Of a stretch of 64,000 nt of DNA, positions 20,442-32,701 are shown one piece after another (the first letter of the stretch is position 1; the number at the start of each line of letters is the position of its first letter). A program made the position numbers and the translations under genes. Source of the DNA: Diphasiastrum complanatum (taxonomy: Eukaryota; Streptophyta; Lycopodiopsida; Lycopodiales; Lycopodiaceae); assembly GCA_029204225.1 (NCBI GenBank), contig CM055105.1:16191353-16255352 (forward strand). Direction: 5' to 3'. The notes beneath the pieces are model-generated. The model was not told where the DNA came from, did no database searches, and worked only from the letters and a program-made list of their open reading frames with translations.

Positions 20442-22560
20442 GACTGGCCGGTCCGCTATGCGGATCTCAAGGAAATGGCCATTGTTTGGGGTTCATCAAG
20501 ACAATTGTTGTGCAAGGTGCTGCCCACAGTGTAAGCACGCGTGCGTCCACATCCGGGGTGGTCGACAGAACGGGGGACTTGATGAGTCAAAGTGCTGCCT
20601 GGAGGTGTAAGCATGGTCAGTTCGCACAATTCGGGCCTGGCGTTGTCTGCATGTAGGACAGATGAGGCAAAGTGCTGCCTAGGTAGGTGAAAGCACGGTC
20701 TGTGCCTTGTGGGGTGCGGGGCGACATATTCGAACTGTACGGATTAACCATTGATATAGAGATTTTGTTCAAATTCGGGTGTAAAGCACGGGTGATTAGC
20801 TGTCGGTGTGGGATAGCTGCCGATTCTTTAGCTATAAGGGCTACCGGCCAGATTTGGTGGGGCGTGATCGAGGCAATGTGCTGCTTAATGGTGAAAGCAT
20901 GGATAGTTGGAGGGATGTTCTCTGTGGGCTGATTCTGTGATCGATCTGTATGGGCGCGGCCAAACAAAGGTCCTTTGGCAGGACTATCTCAAAGGGGGAC
21001 CTTGCCTTTATTACCTGTTAGTAGACCTGCCTGAGTGTCTTGCTTGTATGTATTCGTGGTGAGTCTTAGTACTCATGCTTTGCTTGGTTTGCATGATTGC
21101 TTGTGATATAAGGAGCTGATGGCTTGAGAAGGAAACTTTCTTTTGAAGGTTGATACCATCAAACAAAGAGGACTACAGAATCTATGGGGTGGATTTGCAG
21201 TTCAAGTACTCGCACGTGAATGACAGTGAAACGACTCGATGTTTGAAAAGGATGGATGGCTAGCCTGTTTCTTGGGCTAGTTTCATTTGCGACAACGCCC
21301 ACCAGACGCAAGCAGGAAGTCAAAAGTTGGAAAGGGCAATTTCAGGGGAGATCTTCTATGGAGTAGTTGGTCTTCATTTGGGACGACCACCTTTGGAACT
21401 GAAACTCATTAAGCATGGGTGATATCCTGTATCAGTTGGGTTTTTCCTCAAAGGGGAAAGACTAGGACCCTCTTCAGAGATTGGCAACAAGTTGGATCAA
21501 GCCATAATCCTAGCAGATGGGAAGCAAAGTGTTGGAAAGGCTTTTTGTTCGAAGAACTCTACTCTAAGTTCGGTCAGCTGATTTTATAAGCGGAGGGAAA
21601 CTACCACACACACCTCTCTCTTGGGGCAAATTTTGAATGAAAGTTGATCAAAATGGGGGCAAATTCAAGGTGACCTAGTCATACTCACATGAGGAGACTG
21701 GCAAACTTTGGACCTAATAAGTTGACAAGTTTTTGTTGTGGAAAGGAAAGCTTGTTATAGGCTTTCTCTGGACCAGCAATGATAAGGAGACATAATGAGT
21801 ATGTTGACTTGTGTTACGTGTAAAGCAGCTGATCAACGAAGGAACTGTGAAAGTTGAGTCTTGCACGAGAGACTTGGTACTTCGAACAAACGCTAAGGGA
21901 CAGTTCGTATTGAAATCAGACTAGTGCAAACTTTGGGTGCACGTGTCTGATTCAAAGGGAGATACTTGAAGCCAAGCTAGATGTACAATTCTTGTTTTGA
22001 CTGTGAGGCAACTGACCAATGATGGAATTGTGAAAGTCAAGTTTTGCGCGACGGACATGGTGCTTCAAACGTGAAGAAATAGTTCGTATGCGGATCAAAC
22101 TGGTGTGACTCCTTGGCTCTCCACGAGGTCAATGGTTACATTTGGGCTGATTCAAAGACAACTACTTCAAGCTAAATGAGAGGTGCGTTGCGGAGTACTC
22201 AATCTTTGCCTACCTTAAAGAGCCAAAAAGGAAAAGTATCAAGATCAGGCTGGGACAAGGAGAGAAATCAAGGTGCAAAAGGCAACAAGGCACAAAGTGG
22301 ACCATAAAGTGGGCAGTCAGTTTGGCTCAGGGAGCCCTGATACCTGTGCAGAATTGATCAAATCTGGAGCTCAGAGAGCTCAACACAAAGTGCATCAAGG
22401 ACAAATCAGGAGCTCAAAGGAGTTCCAAAGTAAAAAAGATAGAAGCGACAGGGGCGAACATTTCACAGAAAGGCCTCTGTCATCAGTTAACAAGGATCTT
22501 GGGTTTTACGTAAGCGATATAAAATCTACGCTTTTCCCAGACAAAGTGATATTTTCAAGT
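20442..22560 (+). mobile_element. Non-coding internal region of an LTR element with degenerate repeats
   Basis: About 2.1 kb without any gag or pol match. A GTGCTGCCT...GTGTAAGCA(C/T) motif recurs at 20,517, 20,592, 20,672 and 20,878. From about 21,808 to 22,180 two degenerate units of about 185 bp repeat (GAACTGTGAAAGTTGAG near 21,840; GAATTGTGAAAGTCAAG near 22,024). Lacking coding sequence between primer site and the next LTR, it looks like a non-autonomous element of the LARD type (inference). Confidence 0.5.
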
Positions 22561-23940
22561 TATGTAGTTTTTCAAAGAATGAGCTGAGCCTCCGATTTGT
22601 GGTTTGCCAGCTACCATGTTAGTAAAAAGTGGCTTGTAATTGAGTATTGTGCCAAGTAGCTTAAATGTATAGTTAATTTTATTTGGGAGGCACCTTTACT
22701 TTAATCTGACATCTAATGAGGACATCAGATTTTATAAAGGTGGGGTGGATGCTATAAAGCTACCTTTACAAGCTTTACTTCCAGCGCTAGCAACGCCCCC
22801 GCTGCTCTTCGTGCCACTGTGACCAGAATCCAGCCGGCGCCAAGTTCCTATGGCTGAAAATCTTTGATCAGTTCTAGCGGAGTCCAGAGAGCTCATATCG
22901 ATATGCAATCACCTCACACGATCTAGGCATGATTAAAGGAAGCTTGGGGATCAATAAATTCTAGAGAGATAAAATGACTTTTAGAGAGAGAAAATGACTT
23001 TTAGAGAGAGAAACTCCTAGAGAGAGAAAATGTGCTTTACTAGCCTGGGTAGAGTACTTGGTATGAGGGGAGGTGGCAAATCCCACCAATACTATAGGGG
23101 AGTGCGGGTTGCGACTCAGGGCGAGCTCCAACCAAGTCTCAGCCTCCCTTGCTGGAATGTTGTCCTGGCGCCCGCCTTGCATGCCAGCACCCGGGTCACA
23201 CACTTGAAATGTAACCTTCTCAGATTTATCAATAAAGTGGGATTTTCCTCAAAGTGACTCTGATTACCTTTTGGGTTTCAGTATTTGGTAAAAGTGCTAG
23301 TTGTAAGGCCGCTTCAAACTTTTTGATCTGGCACATAGTTGAGGGTCGTATCCCGGGACGCCAGCGGTATGCCGTTGGGACCATTCAGTCCATGGCGCCA
23401 GCGGTATGATGTCGGGACCATTTGGTCCAAGAATTGGTTGTCTCCATATCTGTCGTCGCTAGTGGTTCTGAGTGTTCCTTGCATGAACGTGAATGGGTTA
23501 AGCTCTTGGGGAACAGGCTCTAACCTCTCGGCTGAGTTGGATGGCTTGCTTGGGTGGAAGTTACCTGTTTATGGCTATCCAGTCTGGCATGGCGCCAGGT
23601 TGGCTTCCAGTGCTCGTGACGAAGCTTTCAGTTGGTTAAGTCTGATGTAAGTCAGACCACTTGCTTGGAATGGATGTTACTCATTTGTAACGAAGCTTCG
23701 AGTTGGTTAAGTTTGATGTATGTCGGGCATCTTGCTTGGAGGGAAGTCACCCACATCGGGACCCCCAATCTGGATGGCACCAGGTTGGATCTCAATGTCG
23801 GTTTTCGAACTTCAAGTTTTTAAGTCCGATCGTTGTTGGCGAGTTGGCTGCTTGTAGGTCAAGTGGGTTTCGACGGCAAGAGTTGAAGGCTGGGAAGCTA
23901 AGTCGTGGTTCCCGGCTCCCTTTGCGATGCCTGCGCTACA
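22561..23940 (+). mobile_element. Candidate LTR, copy 2, with internal tandem repeats
   Basis: The region ends with the 155-bp segment shared with 20,271-20,425. It contains TATA-like ATTTTATAAAGGTGGGG near 22,730, a GA-rich 22-bp unit repeated at 22,963-23,030, two copies of GCCAGCGGTATG (near 23,360 and 23,399), and two copies of about 75 bp built on CGAAGCTT and AGTTGGTTAAGT (near 23,620 and 23,692). The left edge is not defined. Confidence 0.5.
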
Positions 23941-23984
23941 AGTACGAACCAATGTTCACGGACCACCAATATTGATCAAAGCCA

Positions 23985-26640
23985 TAGATTGCAAGGCCAA
24001 GGGACCTCCTCTGATGTTGCCACTCAACTGTTGTTGCAACAACTTGAAACCATGAATAAGACTCGTCAGGCCCAGATGAATTAGCTATCCAAGAACTTGA
24101 ACAAAAATTGAAAAACATGGTATCCCAAGTGTCTATTGTCAACTAGTTTCTATCCCAAGTGTCTATTGTCAACTAGTTTCTCATACGTGATAATGTTTGG
24201 TGTCCTACATGCCAACAAAATCACACTGTAAACAAGTGCCCAAAAAGTAGACAACTAGCCAAAGGTTTTGCATTTTTTGCAATACCAATAACCATGATAA
24301 CTCCACTTGTATCTACAATCCAAGAATACAAGCTATCGCAATATCAATGTAGGATGGAACAACAGGGTCCTCAACTTACAAGTTATCAGAGGCCCGTATT
24401 CCAACAGGCACCCCAAAAATGCCTAGCACTACCTGGACTCAATAACACAGTACCAGCCTTAGTAGTGCGTCGACCTGGCTCTTAGATGAACTGCCAAATC
24501 GTTCCAGCAAATTTTGCCACAACAAGTCAGGATTCTCAACCCCAATAAGAATTCAGCTTGGAGAATATGTTTGTACCTGAGGATCAAGGATTTGTTTATT
24601 TTTATACAGATTGAACTGAAGCTTCTGTCTATCCCTTGTTTACCACTCTTTTCTACGGGAACAATACACCTTTCCAGTGTTAGAGTTGTGGAAAGAACCA
24701 CTGCATCGCTGAGTGCCTGTATAAGGGCACTTATACCCCTATATGTAGAGAGTGTGGCCACGTCCATTATTACAAAGATTGTCCATCTCGACCAATGGAT
24801 CCGCAAGTTGATGCACCTATCAATCTCACAGCCGTTATACATGATAGGAGAGCCAAGGCCACAAAACCAGAAGTCCTGGCCTATGTTCAGACACATGCCC
24901 AAAGACTAAATGAACCCCCAGTCATAGAAAGAGTCTTGGACGAGGAGCACAGTCAACCCCACACAATAAGCCATTATACTCGATCTAATGAACCTAGAGA
25001 GTATCCAAACCCACAGAAGGAGAAGAATTGTTACATTAAAATAAGAGAGTGGATACAGGAAAAGCAAGCCAAGGCTCCTATTGGTGATTTGAATCGGCCA
25101 ATAGAACCTATGAATTCAACCAAAGACTCTAATCAAGTCGTGAATGCACCTATTTCACCCATGAACTCGGAAGGATTTCTCCCTCCTGAATTCAACGAAG
25201 AACCCTTTACATCCCTAGAACCAGAAGGAAGTGGGACCGAGGCCTTAACCGCCCTACTATCTATTCAGGTCACCTACCTTTAGGTGATGTATTGAGTAAT
25301 TCTAAACTGTTACGCCAAGCCTTAACCACATGGGTAGGAGAAAATGATACACCTACAAGAGCCTCCATGGATGGAGAAAGTGACAATGACCAATTCATAA
25401 TGAACATAGGTGCCACTTGGGAGAATGAAAAAGTAATGTTACATTACTCGTTCAGCATAAGAACCTTACCTCAATAGCTACCATTATTGATGGTGGTTTA
25501 GGAGTAAACATTATGTCGTTACATCTATAACAAGATTGGGGACTAAGTGAATTGAAGCCCGCAAGTATAAAAGTTACTGATCAAAGTTGTGTCAAGCCTA
25601 TGGGATTTGTGGAGAATCTACATGTGAAGGTTGTAGATCTTCACTTTGTGTGATTGTCCACAACTCATGAATACCAAGATTCAACTGGCAGATGCTACAT
25701 CTAAGGCATCAAAAATAGTCTCGACAACATCCACCTCTCCTTCCCAAAATCAGAAGCCTAGACAGGATGGAGTAATAGTTGCCTTATCCTAAGAGAAAAC
25801 TGAATCGAATGACTTACATGATAATTCATGTTCATATGAAGGTCCTGCAAAAGTCCAACCTCTAGATCTAGCTGATCATGGGGAAGACGAGGAATTAGTT
25901 TATGTAGGTTAAGAACTTACGATCGAAGAACTATATGATCTAAGAGATCTCCTATGTAAATATCATGATTGTTTTGCATGGTTCTACCAGGATCTTAAGG
26001 GAATACCACCTGAAGTAGTGCAACACACCATTCCATTGGTCGATGGTACTGAAACGAAAGTGAGCCGACCCTATCACTACAACCCTCACTATTCAAAGCT
26101 TATTCAACATGAGTTGGAAAAGCTACTAGATGATGGGTTCATATACGAAATAGAACACAAAGACTGTGTTTCCCTGATTGTGATTGTGCCTACGAAGAAC
26201 AAAAAATTACAAATTTGTGTAAATCTCAAGAAACTTAACGCAGTCACAAAAAGGGCCACTTCCCTGATAGCTGAATTCATTGTCCCTAGCCTAATAGTGG
26301 CCATAAAGGAACGATTGGACACAAGTAAGTCTACTCACTATCCATTGGGCTTGCTCATGAAACCCGAACCATTGCCTTACATGTACTACACACATAATTT
26401 TTTTTTTTGTAAAGTTTGGCATGATCTTGTCCTAAAGAAATAGGACTTACACAAAGGTGACCTAGCATTGATGTATAAAAGCAGGGTCGAAAATGACAAA
26501 TTGAAGTTTTATGTCCTAGGACCCTATTGTGCAACAAAGATATATGAAAATGGCACAGTTCAATTAGCCACCTTGGAAGGGGATCCCTTACCAACCTCAG
26601 TAAATGGTACCCCCAACTATATAAACCATCTCTATCTTTG
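23985..26640 (+). pseudogene. LTR retrotransposon gag-pol remnant, internally deleted
   Basis: The order is that of a gypsy element. A degenerate gag has three CCHC-like knuckles: CPTCQQNHTVNKC near 24,212-24,250, one near 24,680-24,715 whose first Cys is followed by a stop, and CRECGHVHYYKDC near 24,745-24,783. A 160-residue spacer frame follows (24,795-25,283). A protease-like IIDGGLGVNIMS lies near 25,482-25,517, with stops around it. An RT N-terminal part (26,018 on: IPLVDGTETKVSRPY, then ICVNLKKLNAVTKRA) is cut before the catalytic YxDD. The sequence then jumps near 26,310-26,410 to the integrase C-terminus (KGDLALMYKSRVENDKLKFY, then LGPYCATKIYENGTVQLA) ending near 26,640. RNase H and the integrase core are gone. 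Confidence 0.85.
24121..24180. repeat. Perfect 30-bp tandem duplication
   Basis: TATCCCAAGTGTCTATTGTC plus AACTAGTTTC occurs twice, back to back, with no mismatch, inside the degenerate gag. Confidence 0.98.
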
Positions 26641-27850
26641 TCTTATTTATTTATTCTTAATTTTCACTTTTTTCTTTGTATTTTCCAGTTATCTAAGAAT
26701 AGATCTTTTATCTATTTTTTTTTTCATGATACAATGTATAGTGAGTGAATTATGTGCTGAAAATGAAGTTCTTCCAGGGACAAAAAAGTAGTTTAAGTGA
26801 TTCATGGAGTCAGTACAGATTACAGGTACAAAAGTTGAAGACCACCAAACACAATACTGTGCAACAAGTTGACTCTTATATCTCTTGGACAAACGACTTC
26901 TCTGGCTTTTCTCTCTGTCTCGGCCAAGTGATGGTGATGAAGCCGATCTCTTAGAAGCCAATTTAAATCTTTGAGGATATTGTGCGCATGTGAGAGAGCG
27001 CTGGTTATAGGGACATCAACTTCTTATGGGGCCTTGCGATAATCTGGCACTATGGGATGCCTGAGAATGAAGTGGTCGGAGCGGTATGGTGTTGTGTGAG
27101 TTGGTCTTTGGCTTTGGTGTCACTTGAGGGCCCCTGCCATACACATCTGGGGGGTGGGCTCCATCTAGGTACGCCATATAGGTGTGTTGTGCGACCCGCA
27201 TCCCAGATTAGTGATGATTATCTCAGCCCCTTGAGTGTCTTGGGCCCCTTGTTCTGTGTCTGTTTCCACTATAGTTGGCTGGTCTTTTACTTACCCCCTT
27301 CTGCTATGTCTCTTGGTGGTGAGCTTCTCGTATCTACGGTAGAGGGGAAAGCTTAAAAGACGACTTCCTCTTGAGTAGATCGTGTATCCGACTGCTCTTT
27401 CGGGAAGGGCTGGTCATGATAACAGATGATGCGGATCGAGGAGGTCTCTGAGAAGATTTGTGTGAAAAAAATCTAGAATGATTTCCTTATGGATATAGAG
27501 AGATCCATCCCCCAAAAATCACCAAAAATGGTCAATTTTTGCACTTTTTTTGACTTCCTACAAACTCAATTGCTGGAATTCTTGGCTCTAACTTCAGGGA
27601 CAGCTTCAAAAGACTTTGGTTTACCTCTTTAAAAGCTATACATGGTAGTAGGTGAGATCCAACTTGTAGTAGATATTTGTGCAAGTCCCTATAAAAATTG
27701 CCTAAAATCAAGGGAGGTGGCTATAAGTTAGGAAACTTGGTCCATGTGCCATATTGATGATTATTGGTGGATCCTTTGATGAGTAGGCACTCTCACACGT
27801 GCCAAATCAGCTGAGTAAGCATCAGCTCTTGTGTATGGTCTTATTTGGCT
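26641..27850. other. Gene-free repeat-like DNA
   Basis: No recognisable coding domain. Long T-rich tracts lie at 26,640-26,730. The remainder has the uneven composition of old transposon sequence. Confidence 0.35.
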
Positions 27851-28288
27851 TTACTTTGGGGATGTGGCCTCTACTGTAGGATCTATTGGGAAAGCTGTCA
27901 AGAAATTGACGAGGCCCTCTGCTTGGCTCATTGCCAACTGGGTGAGTAAAGGTCCCACTGTTGTATGCTTCTTCGGGGATAGCAGAGATTTGGAGATCTC
28001 TTCTTGGATGAGATGTGCCCAGTTGTAGTTGTACATGTCTGGCTTGGTAATGACAACTACTAGGTACATAAAGAAGGTTAACGAGATTCTGGCCTTTCTC
28101 GTTCTTGCTACTTCAAATTTTTTTACCACGCACGTGGCTGCTCCTTGAAGGACTTCATCTGCAATGGCGTTGATCAGGATTCCATCATTTGTGAAACCAT
28201 GCTCGCCCAGTGGTATCCATATAAACTTTGACATCAACGACCCTTGCCCTATTTGCCAGAATGTGTCTCGGCCCGTCTGGAATTCCAA
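27851..28288 (-). other. Unrecognised 145-codon reading frame
   Basis: The minus-strand frame is coding-like in composition (DMYNYNWAHLIQEEISKSLL, then PKKHTTVGPLLTQLAMSQAE). Arrangements such as this occur in plant retrotransposon-associated proteins, but I cannot place the family. No splice sites or neighbours support a host gene. Confidence 0.3.
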
Positions 28289-29440
28289 TAGCTTCTAGGT
28301 CTTCGATGGTGTATGAGACCCTGTGCGTAAGTTGATTTAGCTATTCCATAATAGTTGCAAACTGGCAAAGTGGAAGAAGATAATATTGGAATCTGCAAGT
28401 CTTCAAAAGAAGCTCCCCCAATTTTCACCAATTTCTAGCTTCGTAAGGCTTCAAAACCGGGAGTTATTATAGTAATGTCGGTCCATCAACTCTTCATCTG
28501 ATGTGTGTGGGGTGAGATCTTCATCCCCCATAGTGAACTCTAGATCTATGTCCTGAGTGAGCTTGACCTTCTTTGCTGAGTAGATTCTACTGCAGCTTTG
28601 CCTTTCTCCTTAGGGTCCTTCACCATTGTGGCAAGTTTAAGCCCAAAAAGTGCTTAAAATTTTCAAAATAGAAAGTTCATAAGCTAAAAAGAGCAAGAAA
28701 AGTTTCTAGTTTTAGCAAGTGAGCTTTGAGAACGTTTGGATGGCCTCTATGAATACTGTGGGTATGCTTGAAAATGCTGGAAAAATTTTGAAAAAATTCG
28801 GCAGCATCTCCTTCGCAAATGTGAGTTTTAGTGCATTCCCACCTCCTTATATAGACCCCCCCCTCTCTCCAAATTTGGAGACCATAGATGTTAGGTATTA
28901 GACTAACTAAAAAAGACATTCTAAGACCAATGGTGACAGTGGCAAACTTAGATGAGGTCTTTTACATGTGTGGCAAACTCAAACAGGAGTAAAATTGGTC
29001 AAAAAACTCAATTCAACTCAAGAAATCACTTAAATTCAGTTTTTGGGAGAGCATACCATTGGTTGCAAATGAGTTTTTCGAGTCAAGTATAATCAAGATG
29101 GCACAATCAACAAGTATTTAAGTGATTTTTTCTATTTTGGGCCTAATAGACTAGAAATTAGGGTTCGTCTGACTCAATTAAAACTCATCATGATGTGTTC
29201 CAACAATGGTCAAACATGCAATCCTAGACAATAAGAATTGAGAGAGATATTAGAATTTTGCTCTCCTTTACTATGGTACTTGGCTGAATAGTAAAGGACA
29301 TTGGGAATGTTCATATCTTTGGCACATGGAATTTCCTTTACTTGCACTGTTTTCAAGGATCTCCGATGAACATTTTATTTTCTCTGTCCAAACTGATCTT
29401 GAAAAAACTTTATGGATGTTAAGGTTGGGGGGGGGGTTTC
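28289..29440. other. Gene-free DNA
   Basis: A TATATAG TATA-type box at 28,847-28,857 is followed by a C/T-rich run, but no reading frame follows it. A poly(G) run is at 29,425-29,437. Confidence 0.35.
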
Positions 29441-29447
29441 TTTTTAT

Positions 29448-30233
29448 CCTTGACATGCAATTTCTGTTTGTTGGTCCTCTCTGATGATAATTGATCCAAA
29501 CCTGTATTTTTTAGGTTGCAAATTGCCATATTTTTGTACTCATGCTTCCACATTCTTAATCCTCATATCCATGTGCCTGACTTCTGCTTCCGTTTCCAAA
29601 AATTGAATAATCGCTAAGCACTGTTATGTCAATTTTTATGGTCATTTTTCCGTTGATAGCTCAAAGAGTATGAATTCGAATTTTCAAGTTGCCGAAATTT
29701 TTCATATGACAAACTAGAGCAATCTTGGGCCGCGAAACTGACCGTTCCTGAAAAACAAAGAGATTTTTCTATTAGTCAAAACAATTTTGAGTACAGTAAA
29801 ATTGTGCTCAGCATTGCCGACATTTTTACTTCCAGGCTTTTTGGCCTTGACATGCAATTTCTGTTTGTTGGTCCTCTCTGATGATAATTGATCCAAACCT
29901 GTATTTTTTAGGCTGCAAATTGCCATATTTTTGTACTCATGCTTCCACATTCTTAATCCTCATATCCATGTGCCTGAATTCTGCTTCCGTTTCCAAAAGT
30001 TGAATAATCGCTAAGCACTATTATGTCAATTTTTATGGTCATTTTTCCGTTGATAGCTCAAGGAGTATGAATTCGAATTTTCAAGTTGCCGAAATTTTTC
30101 ATATGACAAACTAGAGCAATCTTGGGCCGCGAAACTGACCGTTCCTGAAAAACAAAGAGATTTTTCATTAGTCAAAACAATTTTGAGTACAATAAAATTG
30201 TGCTCAGCATTGCCGACATTTTTACTTCCAGGC
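29448..30233. repeat. 397-bp tandem duplication
   Basis: CCTTGACATGCAATTTCTG begins unit 1 at 29,448 and unit 2 at 29,845. The units differ by about eight single changes and a small indel, so they are about 98% identical. Shared landmarks include GAATTCGAATTTTCAAG and GGGCCGCGAAACTGACCG. No coding potential was seen. Confidence 0.95.
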
Positions 30234-31411
30234 CAATTCTAAGGTCGTAAAAACTTCGAATATCTACATTCAGACGAGCTTGGACCTATTGCTAGATAAA
30301 TAGACATTTTTTGCTCGGTATTACAAAAACTGGCATATATCCGATATTTTCTGTCGGTTCTTGAGACCTTTATAAAAGTGTATTGCCTACTACTTAATAA
30401 TATGTCAAGCCACTTTAAGGGTAGGCTGGAACCCCTCTAGTGTTGGTATTTTGTGCCTGATTCCATTGAATTTTGCTAATATTTTGATATGTATTTAATA
30501 GTTCCGCGAAGATTTTAGGCCAATTTTTTATGTAAACAATTCAGCTAACACTTCACTATCGGAAAATGAATACGTGGTGGACCGACAGGTGGAACAATCA
30601 GATCAGACGATCCTACTACCGCACGAAAGCGGTGGTCGACATATTCCCTCAGTGTGTGCACTACTACAATAGTAGGCGAACATAAAACAAAGTTTGATTG
30701 TGCGGTTGTTTGCGACAATGGAAGAGCAAACAATGAGACAAAGCAATAAGAGAGTCAAACATAAAACAAAATAGCAAAACATAAAATTCTGACAAAGACT
30801 TTGAACGTAAAACCAAGACATTAATTGATTCAGATTAATATATAGAGATACAAGTCAGATTGATGCTATGAGCACAAGACAATAGCGGGCGAAACCGCAT
30901 GCTCAGGAAGCTAACTCCACTATGTGAAAGCTATGAACTTATTACTGACAATTGGTCTGAAAGAAAAAATTGATGCATGAAAGCATCTACTGTGTCTATC
31001 TCTGATTAATTCATTCTATCTTGATTGATTACTATTCTTGTATCTGTATACAATTTACAATTGTGTAGATGTATGTACAAGAAGGTGGCGAGGAGCGTTG
31101 CGCCGTCTGGAATAGATCGTGGCTGCTGCTTGTTGGAATTTAATCTAACTCCTACTCATCCCAATAGCCCTTCTTCCTTCTCTAATTTTTACTCTCTCAA
31201 ATAAAACCTGCAGAAAATGAACTGTTTTTCAACAGTCTGCATATTTGAACTAATTGTCTCAACAATCTACATTTCTAATCAGGTTTTTCCACAGGCAAAA
31301 AATCCAACACTCGACATTGTCGCTTATTTTTACCTTACCAAGCAACTAGTGTTTAGTGACACTTATGTAAGTTGTTTTTGGGCCAAGAAATTGACACTTT
31401 TTGCGAAAAAT
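30234..31411. other. Gene-free AT-rich DNA
   Basis: No gene recognised. It may be part of an LTR ending near the primer-type sites at 32,282 and 32,325, but no left LTR edge could be fixed. Confidence 0.3.
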
Positions 31412-31570
31412 GCGACACTGCATTTTTCCATGCAGTTTTTGACAGGCGACAATTAGGACAAAAAGCGACACTGCATTTTTACATGCAATTTCTGACAGGC
31501 GACAAAAGGCAAAAAACCCGACATTGCAGTTTTACATGGGATACTACACAGGGCGACACTCTACAGAAAT
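31412..31570. repeat. 53-bp tandem repeats, three units
   Basis: GCGACACTGCATTTTTCCATGC (31,412), GCGACACTGCATTTTTACATGC (31,465) and CCGACATTGCAGTTTTACATGG (31,518) start successive 53-bp units. The third is the most diverged. Confidence 0.85.
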
Positions 31571-32281
31571 ACACAGTATTCCAAGTACAGACTGTCTACG
31601 TCTTCACGTTCCAATAACAACTGTTCTAATTAGACAATTAATCAACTGTTAAGCAATCTTGTAAATGTAAAGCTAGAATAATACAAGATCTTCCATTTGC
31701 TATGAATGTAAATGAGCGATTGAAGACAAGCAGAGTAGATACAATTTAGATACAACAGTAGAAGACATAGATCAAATGATCAGAATGGGTCTTTCAGTAG
31801 CTGACTCCTCAAAATTAGTGATAGAAAGAGAGATATGCAGAACTTTAGCAATTGCCTTGAATCTGTGAGTAGGATCACACGCTTATCAGCGCGATTGTAT
31901 TGTGATCTGATTGTTGTTACTACAACTTTATTATACAGATTTGCTATTGTTCTACACTATTGCATTCTTGTTGAATGATAATAACTCTCACTCCTCTTAT
32001 ACAAACTTCATTATCAAAGAAATGTATGGCTGTCTCTAATGTCTAAAATATTTTACATTCTCTTCATATCAGGTTATCAGTATTAGAGGACTGCATGGCT
32101 GTTTCAGATGCCTAATTGTTTTTTGCAATCTTTCTTTCACGGCAGTCTAAGACTCCTACACTAATAATCTGATTCAATACAAAAGAACAACACATAAACT
32201 CCATTCTCTAAGTAATCCACGATTATGTTAATAAGAATTTTTGTTTTATCAGCTGACATCAATCCAAAACATCAACAGATG

Positions 32282-32338
32282 TGGTATCAGAGCTGATAAT
32301 TTCCATTTTTCACATCCCACAAAGTGGTATCAGAGCCA
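32282..32338 (+). other. Two primer-binding-site-like sequences 43 bp apart
   Basis: TGGTATCAGAGCTGA at 32,282 and TGGTATCAGAGCCACAG at 32,325. They mark the inner edge of a plus-strand LTR whose element has been lost; minus-strand gypsy pol begins about 370 bp further on. Confidence 0.6.
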
Positions 32339-32701
32339 CAGGTTTATTGGATTACTAGAGTCTAGGACTTATAATAGAACTTAATATGTTCTAGTTCTAT
32401 AGAGTTGGTTCATTAGGTGGATGTATAATATGGCAACTCGACGAAGGTTTCTAAGATTGTATGTACAAGAAATGACTCAAAAAGTGATTTTCTAAGTCAT
32501 CTTTTCATTAAAAAATTGATTCCTAACAAATACTTTCCTTCAATTTTTTCAAATCTGATGATTTTTTTTAAACTTTTGCTCATCATTTTTTTTTTCTGTT
32601 TTCCTTTTTCACTATCTTTTTTCAAAAAAAAGAAAATCAACCAAATAGTGAAAAACAAAAAAATTGTAAAACAACAAAAGTAAAACTGATAAGGTGTTGG
32701 A

